Below are positions 55,609 through 64,000 of a stretch of 64,000 nucleotides of DNA, in pieces (position 1 is the stretch's first letter; each line of letters begins with the position of its first letter). Position numbers and translations under genes: made by a program. Source of the stretch: Exophiala sp. HKRS030 (lineage: Eukaryota > Ascomycota > Eurotiomycetes > Chaetothyriales > Herpotrichiellaceae). The notes under the pieces are model-generated. The model was given only the letters and a program-made list of their open reading frames with translations, was not told the DNA's origin and did not search any database. The stretch lies in contig JAHWDD010000001.1 in the NCBI GenBank assembly GCA_023897205.1, positions 4,774,001 through 4,838,000 of the forward strand, in the 5' to 3' direction.

Positions 55609-56836
55609 GGTTGTGATGTTTAGGCGAGAGGTTGTGTTGTTGAAGAGTGGTGGTTTAGTTGTAAGTGTTTTGGATGTATCGATTGATTTGTGATGATGAA
55701 ACTTGTTGGGATAGGGAGAATGTCTTTTTCCACCTCGGTGGGTCGAAGAGGTTTTATATATCCTTTTCTTCAGGTCCCATGTTTGCCTTACCTGGATCTG
55801 AGCCGCAGTAAGGGTTCGTGAATGTTGGTGTTGCCCCCCCCAAAAGTCATCAGATGTTGTTTGCTAAACGAGGCTGAGTACCACCTACCATACTTCCACA
55901 ATGCGCACCGAGGGCACAGTGGAAGTGGAAGTGGAAGTGGAGAGATGAGACAGAACGAGAAGTGTACAGGACACAGCCATACACACAACGAGGCAGAGTA
56001 AAAGGAAAGCCTGAGTGGGCAGTTTTGGGTAAGAAAAGACACTCATCGGTACTGGTCGATTCTGGACATAGAATACTCATCTAGTTAGATCATACGAGGC
56101 TCTCAAGGTCGAGTTATCGTGGCGTCGAATAAACTCTACGCGTAAGAATAGAGTAAATGGTCACGCCTGAGCATGAGAACTATCATTGTCACGGAGTAAG
56201 AAAAGGTGGTGAATTGGGCCAAAGGGATCACGAGAAGGGAATGTTTTGGTGTGCGGGCGGATTGTGGCAACATTTTAGAAGAGTGCGATAGTGGTCAGCC
56301 TACTGTAAGCTTAGAGGAACGAGTTGCCCCTACAATAAGGTAAGTGCCTCGTATGCGCTAAGCAGTTTGGTGAGTTACCTTTGCAATATGGTGTACAGGG
56401 AGGCTTGGACGTCTGTGGAATGTCTGCAAGTGGCTGGCCTGATGCTATTTTTGTAAACCTCAAAAACACTGGCTGTTGGTCAAATATATTGCTCAGCCTG
56501 ACTGGCCCCCCATCGCCCTCATCAAACGATACCTTGGTGGCCCAACTTTTTAAACACGCGAGAAGCTCGCATACGATCCGAGGGCTATTACTTGCATAAC
56601 ATAAGATCAACGGCGGGAATACGGTCGTGTGCTGCATGCAATTCTGAGACCTCAAGATAAGCGACGGGAAAAGCGATGCAAGCGATGAACGAAAGACGCC
56701 GTTCCGGGTCAGCTTGCAAACTACAAGTCACTTTAATCAATGAAACAACCAAGGCCATCGCACCCAACCAATATGCAGTGTAACACATTTTAAAATTTTC
56801 CATTCGATCGTATGATCTGAAACGTACATACCATCG
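55609..56836. other. Intergenic space
   Basis: 1.2 kb without a supported gene. It includes the promoter of the secreted protein, a GGAAGT repeat at 55918-55942, and the 3' flank of the type I membrane protein. Confidence 0.5.
55918..55942. repeat. (GGAAGT)n short tandem repeat
   Basis: Four units of GGAAGT in non-coding DNA. Confidence 0.85.
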
Positions 56837-57979
56837 TTAATCTCGTTTGCCAAAACTGCTGGTGTAACCTCCGTAACCCCCGTATCCTGAAGTTCTGGGC
56901 ACACCATTGCCCACATTTCCTCCAAGAATGCCATTTCCATACATGCCACTTCTCCCACTCTTTCGTCTTTCGTGGACCAGCATAGCCATGGCACCGACAC
57001 CGGCGCTCGCAGCCAAAGCAAAGAAAGTCAACAGGGAAAACCCGACTCGATGGTCCTTGACTCCAAGTACCGGTCGGCCAACCATTCCCGGTAAGACCGC
57101 GCCGTCAATCCACCCGACGTTAAAGGTAAGAACCACAGGCTCGTATCGAACGATCTTGGACCCTTCCACGGGCGCCGACGCGGAGATGTTGGGTACCGAG
57201 TATGCGGTCGAAGCTATCAGATGTGACTCGAGTCCGTCGTCTTTGGCCGTCTCCGGCTCTTGAGACATGTGGAAGAGAACATTTATATTCGTGTGCAGGT
57301 GTAGATGGGACAGCTGTAAAACACCTTGGAGGGCAATCGTGAACGGAGTCCACAGGTCCTTCTCCACGCCCGTCCCTCCGACCTCGGGCAACGATGAAGT
57401 TATGGCCAGCTCTTCTTGCGACAAGGGGTACGACGGGACTCGGCAGGTCAGAGGGACATCGCTGTGGACAAAGAACTCGATCAGGTGATAGAGCTCGTCG
57501 GGGAGGGACTCGATGGTACAGGTCTGAGTTTGCGGGGTGTTATAGGGAAAGGACAACGGTAGTCCTGTCTCGTTACAGGTCGGAAATGGTATATATTGTA
57601 AATTCCCGTGGCTGTCGGTGATCTACCCCAAAGTAAAGGCATCAGTACGTATTCGGCCCACGCAGAAACTATTGTATAGATTCGGCGCGTCCTTCAGTCA
57701 GAGGAGTGAGATGCTAGGAGATGCATTACATACATGTTCGCCAGTGTCACTACATATATACCTGGTCAGTTCCAGTTTCACCATAGGTACCAGACTTTTT
57801 TTCTCAACTCACATTGTTCTGTTCAAGCAACTGACAGGCATCGACTCTCCCTTGGAGTAGCCTCTCCTTTTCGGAGTCGCATTCGAAAGGACCTTTTCAT
57901 CGACGGCATTGACGGACGCGCAAAGAGCGGCATAAAATACCAATAACACGTTCCATGGTAAAAACAAACAGCGCAGCAT
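56837..57979 (-). CDS. Conserved fungal type I membrane protein with a 16-nt exon
   Basis: Three exons, 57979-57813, 57749-57734 (16 nt) and 57622-56837, join in phase to 322 residues. An N-terminal signal peptide (MLRCLFLPWNVLLVFYAALC) precedes a luminal region. There the splice junctions build the stretch SCLNRTIDTGEHITDSHG, followed by LQYIPFPTCNETGLPLSFPY. Several Asn-x-Thr/Ser sites (NRT, NET, NIS) could carry N-glycans. One membrane segment (VGFSLLTFFALAASAGVGAM) near the C-terminus leads to a short cytosolic tail rich in Gly, Tyr and Arg. The luminal motif is one I associate with uncharacterised conserved proteins of other moulds. Function unknown; probably a secretory-pathway or cell-surface protein. 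Confidence 0.85.
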
Positions 57980-58634
57980 GGCTGCTCGTCTCCGGGGTGC
58001 AATGAAACTGTCTCACCTGCGCCTTGAAGATTGACATGCGATCTCGTGGATTTCCAGTCTGAATCGCGACAACTTGGCCTTATTTTGGCAAGGCGCTAAA
58101 TCGCGGGACGAGCCGCCTCCGCATGCAGAGAATTACGTCATCTCGATGAGTTCAGATATTGGTACGGAGTAATGAGCCAGAAGATCGTAGGTACACAAAA
58201 ATGCCGGGTTGAATGTGTCCAAAGTCGAGGTTGGGATGAAAACACAAAGGTTATTCTATCTATTCCTTAATCTCACTGCAGAAATATTGTCGATGGCTGG
58301 CTCAAAATAGATTCGTAGAATGACGATTGCTTGTATCTGGAGATGAACGAGATGAACGTGGCGCGCCCAACGAACTGCAAGAGTTAACGACGAGGTTGAG
58401 GTTTCAGTATGAACACAAAATGATGTCGGAGACTCGTAGCCATTTCAGGACTCAATGTCTGTCTGACCAACTTCGCAGGAAGAGCAGCAGCCACGTGTAT
58501 CAATCTGGAGAAGGGCCTCAACTCTTTTGTTTGGATAATTCTATGTGCTCTTCAAGCCATGCCCATCAAGACTACCTCCTGAACCGATAATGATCTTGTA
58601 CAAGGTCGTGTGAAACATTCAAACAACTCCATTC
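57980..58634. other. Intergenic space
   Basis: 655 bases, no supported gene. A TACGGAGTAA near-copy of the dispersed 10-mer lies at ~58163. Confidence 0.5.
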
Positions 58635-58956
58635 CTAGCTAGTCTTAGAGGTTGTTGCTTCGGAATGCTCTTGGAGGATGTGCTTTGGGTTGTCCGCTAG
58701 GCCAGAGGTCTGGTCATCCTTTCCCTCATTCTTTGCTTTGGACTCGTCAATCTAGGAAATCGAGTCAGCCGACGCTCTTCTTTGTGATTGCTTGGTCCTC
58801 AGGGTTACACATGGTATCCCGGAGACACATGCCTGTCAAAGGCAAGAATGGTTCTCTTACCTTTCCACTGCCTGGCTGCGATGGGTGCTCTTGTTGCTGA
58901 GCACCGGTCTGGCGTTCAGGGTCTGGGGATTGACGACCTGCGTTTGGTGCAGACAT
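58635..58956 (-). CDS. Small hydrophilic conserved protein
   Basis: Two exons, 58956-58861 and 58751-58635 (109-bp intron), give 70 residues. The sequence MSAPNAGRQSPDPERQTGAQ, then QQEHPSQPGSGK, continues after splicing with IDESKAKNEGKDDQ, GLADNPKHILQEHSEATTSK. It is entirely hydrophilic and probably disordered, without a signal peptide. The start and the NPKHIL segment resemble short conserved proteins of other moulds, some reported as stress- or conidiation-induced; I recall no function. An unspliced reading would instead run from the intron into a stop. Confidence 0.7.
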
Positions 58957-59680
58957 TCTGTATTGGAGGTAAGAGACTGCGCAAGTGGTCAGATTAGATA
59001 GCTTATGTGAATGGTTGAGAACCATGGCAAGCAACGTCCAACGTACATTGGGTTTGATGGGGTAGTCCACAAAGACGAGACGATCAGTTTCGAAGTAGAG
59101 TAATCCACTGATGTTTGATTTGTAGTAGAGAAGAAAAATGATTGATAACAGGAGAACGAGAGCTAGAACAATGATATAAGAGTGCAGAAGAAGTGAGAGC
59201 AAAGTCCCCCACCAAATAACCCACCTTTGACCAGCGATGACGTTTGGTTCCTTACACACAACACGCAGCTTCAGCGAACCATATCAGCTTCGGTACAGTC
59301 CATTCTCGGTAACGATCAGAATTGGGTGATTTCAATGTCAAAATAGGCTGTTTGCACCGGAGATATGGTTCATCTACGAATGAATGCAGGGTGATATATT
59401 AGATGTTGAAGAACAAATAGATGGGTGTGTACATACCCGGGAGTAAGTAGAGCACTCGTTACTCCTCCAATATAAGAACATAGCTAGACCACCACAAGTA
59501 ATCTCTCTGAAATCTAGCATCACCAGATCTTACATTCACACAAGTCTCGCAGAACACGCAAAATGATCGCTATGACCCACCATCTAGGTACAGCCGCTTC
59601 CCTCTATTCACCAGCCAAATTCTGGTCACCACTATTCCGCCCGGGCAGCTCCTCTCGCCCCCATCATCACCTTATGATCC
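58957..59680. other. Intergenic space
   Basis: 724 bases with no supported gene, including the promoter of the 70-residue hydrophilic protein. Confidence 0.5.
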
Positions 59681-59893
59681 TTACTGTCTCCCTATCAAGC
59701 TTGGGCTGGCAATTCCAAACTTTGCCAGGCCACGAGCCTTGCACTTGGGGCAGCTTCTGCTCTTGTCTTCCCGAATCTTGAGCTGGACATAGTTGGGACA
59801 TTGACGTCCAGCTTGATATTTGCAGCCTTGCTTGTCCAATTGATACGACTCATAGTGGCCGCATTTGAGGCTGATCAACCGCTCGAAGCACAT
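59681..59893 (-). CDS. Small cysteine-rich, probably zinc-binding protein
   Basis: Intronless, 70 residues. Six cysteines and one histidine in zinc-type spacing: MCFERLISLKCGHYESYQLD, then KQGCKYQAGRQCPN and a C-terminal SCPKC knuckle. CGH followed by a CPKC pair resembles treble-clef or RING-like half-fingers. It is basic, with no signal peptide, so it is probably intracellular. The sequence shows good codon use and few rare codons. No specific family is recognised. Confidence 0.65.
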   Translation of the reverse strand: MCFERLISLKCGHYESYQLDKQGCKYQAGRQCPNYVQLKIREDKSRSCPKCKARGLAKFGIASPSLIGRQ

Positions 59894-60837
59894 CTTGAAA
59901 TGAGTGTCGTGTGTTTGAAGAGCTCTAAAATCTCAGCGTGAGCATTTGGCCGCTGTCATGCGCCGGTGGTGTAAACATACATTTTGAACCAAGTAGATAT
60001 TTTCCAATAACCAGGATCGTTGCAGATCTATTGCGACTCTATTCACTCCTTGCCTGGTGTCCTACCACCAGGCCAGTTATCCTGGCTCGTCGCAGGCCTC
60101 ACAGAAGCGGTCTGTCGGGATAGTTGAGGGCTTGTTCATACTCTGGCAAAGATTATTCGCTCAGATCGATGGAAATGTGAATAGCAGTCGTCCGGAACGA
60201 CTGCGACAGGCTGTGATTGATATTTGAAAGATTGTCGGTGAGGACAAGAGTCAGTGGTTGTGGCAGGGTTAGAGGAGGGCGCAGGCAAAAGTTTTCATCC
60301 TCGGGAGTTTTGGTCACAGTTGTCTCAGTGCCAGCCAGTGCCCGGTCCCGACCCCGTGTTCAGGCTTACCAGGCTTTGTGCTTGGGCTCTCTAGGCGTCA
60401 ATCAAGCGAACGTCCCCTCCATTTCCTACCTTTCCTAGGTAGGCAGTGACAACCGCCCGGCAGACGCGGCAGAGGCCAAGCAAAGACAAAGATACAGTGC
60501 TGACGAATTCTCCTCGGCGCATCGAACATACTCTTGCAAAGCGATCCCATCGTCGCCCTGACGATGCTCTATCTCATGATTCTATTATTCATTGTCAAGC
60601 ACAGTGCTTCCACCAAGCCACACTTTCAACCATCATTCCAAGCCATGTTTACCTGATCTGAGTCACCAGCCTGCTTGGCTCGGAAGGCAGCCTAAAGCCA
60701 ACCTTCGAGCCCTCGAGGCCTGGTGACGGTGAGACAGAATGGCCTTAGTTCCTTTCTACCGACTACGTGCCTTCTACTACAAGTTTTATGACTCTAGCGG
60801 AAATATTAACATGATCAGGCTCTATCCTCCTAGGACA
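59894..60837. other. Intergenic space
   Basis: 944 bases, no supported gene; short frames on the plus strand are low-complexity or without domains. TCCTAGGTAGG occurs at ~60432. Confidence 0.5.
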
Positions 60838-63354
60838 TCAACCAATACTTTGTGCTTGGTCATTGCACCCATTATAGCCTTGTTGTTGCCACATCTTGAC
60901 GCTCTTTACCTGCAAAGCACTACCATGTTCATTCTGCCATGTCGGATACCATGAATCCTTTGCGGACCAGAACTCACCCATTGCCAGTGGACTTGTATCG
61001 ACCCAAGGCTTGCCAGCAACACCATCCTTAAACCATCCATTCGTTCCACCAACAGCAACATTGAGGATCAGGAAAAAATCTTCATCAAATGGTGCTGCCT
61101 TATCGGTCGCCTGCGACCAAGGGTTGACAATGGCTGTCCCGTTGGGTAGCGAGAGAGGAAAATCCCCCCTCTTCCAAAATGGAGTATTGAATCTATTGTA
61201 GAGAACCTGCAATAGGCGACTGTCGAGGTACGTGTAGAGATACTTCTCACTCCATTCCAAGCCGAATGTGTGGTAACGCTCGGAAAAGGTCGAGTGCAAT
61301 GCGTGCTGTTTGCCAAATGTCCGCCACCATGCGTCGTTGGCAGCATTAGGACCCCAATGGAGAGTCGAGCCTATGATGTTATTTCCTCCCTCGGGATACG
61401 TGTGATTGTTACCACGAGATTCTGCAACATCAATCTCTCCGCTCTGAGGCCAGACGCCATATACTGAGTCCGTCGGCAACATCCAAATAGCCGGCCACAG
61501 CCAGTCTCCCTGTGGCATCTTGGCTACCACCTCGATACGACCGTACTTGATGTTGGCCCCCTTTTTGGTGGTGATACGACCAGACTTCACAGGATTTATG
61601 ATCGTCCCATTCGTGGTGTTGGTCACAGCCACACAATTCGACCAAAGATCTGAGGTACACGTTCCCAATCGAGTAAGATTGAGTACACTGTTGTGAGTGA
61701 GGAGATCAACATCCTGCAGCGTTGGTTGAATATGGAGGATGCCATCCTTGATAAAGACGTTTTCGTCGGTTCCAGTTGTTTCCTCGAATTGACCGTTGCC
61801 GAATCCTCCGACTTCGACATCTTTTGTCCAGATATTAGTATCCAGTATGCCCGCAGAAAAATCATCTTCATATACCATGCAATATTTGTGCTTGGGTACG
61901 CTCTGGACTCCGAGGAAGATATATACACCAGCGATGATCAGTCCAACAATAACTCCGAGCAAAGGAAATATGTTCAGCCATCTCTGTCGAGGATCCTTCT
62001 TCCCTTGGAGCCATGATCGATCAATCTCATTGTCCTTGACGCGACGTGAGCGAAAATAGACTCCTGGCTTTGGAACCGCTTTTTCAAACACTGCGACCGA
62101 GGGACGATGTTGGCCAGGCTTGCCCTGGGATTTCTCTGACATGGACTGGTGCCTACTGTGTAGACTCCGCGGCGGATTCTGAGAAGGTATTCCTCTAGTA
62201 ACGCCGTCGCTCCATAACCTGTTAAACGTCCACGGAACCTTGCTTACACCGGCCGACTGTGGTGAATCCGCAGGCCACTCGTCACTAACGTGAGACACAG
62301 ATGCTGACCTGGAAAGATTCAAGTTGTCTGCGAATGGCCGAGAAGGTTGAGATGTTCGTCTCTCGGAATCGAATTTTGGCTTTATATACTCCGAGAGGGA
62401 ATGGCGCTTCTCTTGCCGGCCTTGCTTGCTTATTGAGGTTCTGCGCGTCTTCTCGCGAAGCACGGATGATTTCCCTGGAGGCCCTGAAACAGAGCCATTC
62501 CTGCTCGCAATACTGCTGTCATTGGAAGTTGAAAGTTCAAGCCCGTTGACTCCCGCCGAGCTTCGTCTCCTGCCGAAATCGAAAGCGGAATTGCCATTAG
62601 ATGGGAACCATTCAGACCCGGAGGCAGTGGCGTTGTTCAGACTGGCTAAATCCAACTCTGGGTGCGGCTTGGAATATCCATGTCGACGCGGTCTTTCACC
62701 TGCAATGTCTGGCTTGAAATAATTCTCTGCAAGGGATTTTGATCTTTCCCACGCAGAAGCCCTTCTTGATCCAGTGTCCTTGATATCTTTTCCAGCTCCC
62801 GATCTAGTGGACGACTTTCGACTTCCTGCAGGTGTGGAAAGACTTGTCGCTCCTGGCGCACCAGGACCATCCCTCCAGCTAAAGTAACCATTCCTGTCGA
62901 CACCACTTTCAGGCCGTGGACTTCCAGGGCGCTGTGATCCTTGTGTCTGTATACGAGTTATCGTTCTGCTCAGAGGTGGTGACAATGGTGTTCCAGGTGA
63001 GGGCAAGTCTGAGGAGTCGTGGGAACGCTTTTTCGACAATAGCTCAGCAACATTGACAGTATTATAGTGAGTCAGAGGAAGTAGTGTGGCCTTGGTATCA
63101 GTTTCCTCTGTGTTTCGTGACGTTCCTGTACTTGGATTTAGTTCCACTGCTGGTGGGCTTTCGGATTCCTCCAGCACAGTCTCTGTTATCAAGATTCCAT
63201 TCGGGTTGCTTGCTGGAGGCGGATTAGTCCTAGAGCTTGTCCTGCTAAGTTGCAACGCAGCGAGAGCAGGTTCTTCGGAAGACTTGTTCCCGTCTGATTC
63301 TTCCAGTAATGGCTCGACGATAGTCTCCTTGTTTCGACCTCTTGAAAAGGGCAT
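60838..63354 (-). CDS. GH16 family type II membrane glucanase-like protein
   Basis: Intronless, 838 residues from the ATG at 63354; the frame is open to 63381 but only to a TTG. Residues 1-460 are a long Ser/Arg/Pro-rich cytosolic tail. One membrane helix follows (WLNIFPLLGVIVGLIIAGVY, ~461-485). The luminal domain is a GH16 beta-jelly roll: it starts YCMVYEDDFSAGILDTNIWT, carries KYGRIEVVAKMPQGDWLWPA, and has the catalytic signature SGEIDVAESRG at ~636, with both glutamates of E-x-D-x-x-E. HTFGLEWSEKYLYTYLDSRL and FFLILNVAVGGTNGWF complete the fold. Fungal GH16 proteins of this shape act on beta-1,3-glucan in the wall. The yeast Kre6/Skn1 proteins have the same plan, and the activity may be remodelling rather than breakdown. 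Confidence 0.92.
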   Translation of the reverse strand: MPFSRGRNKETIVEPLLEESDGNKSSEEPALAALQLSRTSSRTNPPPASNPNGILITETVLEESESPPAVELNPSTGTSRNTEETDTKATLLPLTHYNTVNVAELLSKKRSHDSSDLPSPGTPLSPPLSRTITRIQTQGSQRPGSPRPESGVDRNGYFSWRDGPGAPGATSLSTPAGSRKSSTRSGAGKDIKDTGSRRASAWERSKSLAENYFKPDIAGERPRRHGYSKPHPELDLASLNNATASGSEWFPSNGNSAFDFGRRRSSAGVNGLELSTSNDSSIASRNGSVSGPPGKSSVLREKTRRTSISKQGRQEKRHSLSEYIKPKFDSERRTSQPSRPFADNLNLSRSASVSHVSDEWPADSPQSAGVSKVPWTFNRLWSDGVTRGIPSQNPPRSLHSRHQSMSEKSQGKPGQHRPSVAVFEKAVPKPGVYFRSRRVKDNEIDRSWLQGKKDPRQRWLNIFPLLGVIVGLIIAGVYIFLGVQSVPKHKYCMVYEDDFSAGILDTNIWTKDVEVGGFGNGQFEETTGTDENVFIKDGILHIQPTLQDVDLLTHNSVLNLTRLGTCTSDLWSNCVAVTNTTNGTIINPVKSGRITTKKGANIKYGRIEVVAKMPQGDWLWPAIWMLPTDSVYGVWPQSGEIDVAESRGNNHTYPEGGNNIIGSTLHWGPNAANDAWWRTFGKQHALHSTFSERYHTFGLEWSEKYLYTYLDSRLLQVLYNRFNTPFWKRGDFPLSLPNGTAIVNPWSQATDKAAPFDEDFFLILNVAVGGTNGWFKDGVAGKPWVDTSPLAMGEFWSAKDSWYPTWQNEHGSALQVKSVKMWQQQGYNGCNDQAQSIG

Positions 63355-64000
63355 CTTGGGCAGGATCGAGGGACGCCTCAAACCAGATGCCTACCTCGGA
63401 ACAGCAGAGGTAACCTGCTGTTTTTCATCCGGTACAGTAGAGTCGTCGTCTTGCCTTTATTGTCGCATCACGTTTTCCTTCTGCTTCATACTTACACTTT
63501 CAATAGTATTTTAAAGTAGGACCAAGGCGCCCAGGTCTGTGCGAGTTTGACGATATAATGGTTCAGATCGATTGTCAACATATTGACCAGTCCTAGCTGA
63601 ATCCAATCGCCTGTCAGGACCCACCATCAGATCCTAGTGCAGAGATTCGTTGTCAATGCACCGGCACAATCTTCAAATCTTCGATATCCGACTCGGACCT
63701 CCTGGAGGTCAAAGCACATGGTAGGGCCAAAATCAAGCAGCTCAACTCCATGCGACGTCCTCAAATATTGACGATTTAACTTCGTCGTTCTATTCCACGT
63801 TTCTTCAGGAATTTCAAATATGGATCAGACCAAAGCAACGGATTTCGCCATACTCGCGTTATTCGGGAATCGGCATCCATCCGATCCTTTAGAGCGCGGC
63901 CAAGACTACCTCTTTCAATGGAAAGTCAAGTTATTCAGAGTTCAATGATGATGCGCTCAGTCTGGACGTTCTGTCCACAAAATTCGAACAACATGTGGCT
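63355..64000. other. Promoter of the GH16 gene and window end
   Basis: No supported gene. A 41-codon frame near 63821 (starting MDQTKATDFAI) is too short to call, but might be an exon of a gene that runs off the window. Confidence 0.4.

Noticed and set aside
60446..60661. 71-codon frame before the GH16 gene
   Set aside because: No conserved features, and no start or splice context support.
63821..63948. 41-codon frame near the window end
   Set aside because: Too short to judge; it may be an exon of a gene beyond the window, so it is not called.

Overview
The window comes from a filamentous ascomycete (Pezizomycotina). Genes are close together, introns are short (mostly 48-140 bp) with GT...AG ends and CTAAC/CTGAC-like branch sites, and the families are typical of moulds: NDT80/VIB-1, Bbc1, Zn2Cys6 regulators, DUF3431, DUF2458 and a GH16 membrane protein. 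The order is not certain from sequence alone. I rebuilt spliced gene models by matching reading phase across every proposed junction, so exon coordinates are given inside the entries.

Layout. 0-6.1 kb: a long gene-poor leader followed by a VIB-1/XprG-like regulator. 6.1-10.5 kb: a 4.4 kb gene-free block full of microsatellites, a 13-bp minisatellite and dispersed copies of the 10-mer TACGGAGTAC. 10.5-23.7 kb: a housekeeping block with glycine-cleavage T protein, GET1, AP-1 beta adaptin, EMC4, the RNA polymerase II CTD phosphatase RTR1 and the actin-patch protein BBC1. 24.3-40.5 kb: an accessory block with two zinc-cluster regulators, a GH127 beta-L-arabinofuranosidase, a divergently transcribed alpha-glucoside-type sugar transporter, an UNC93-like transporter and a PhyH dioxygenase. 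41.5-47 kb: a CUE-domain ER protein, the replication factor PSF2, a DUF3431 protein and an oleate hydratase. 47-64 kb: a looser region with a DUF2458 protein, several lineage-type hypotheticals, two small secreted proteins, a small cysteine-rich zinc-type protein, a conserved type I membrane protein with a 16-nt exon, and a GH16 membrane glucanase-like protein.

The part most like an undescribed system is the 24-38 kb block. A glycosidase for arabinofuranose-containing glycans and a sugar importer share a 1.7 kb divergent promoter that holds seven copies of the CGG-type element CACCGG. Single copies lie upstream of each of the two adjacent zinc-cluster regulators. This suggests a self-contained, locally regulated sugar-scavenging cluster placed between conserved housekeeping genes; the link is an inference. 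Large spaces between genes show no supported coding sequence and are described as such.
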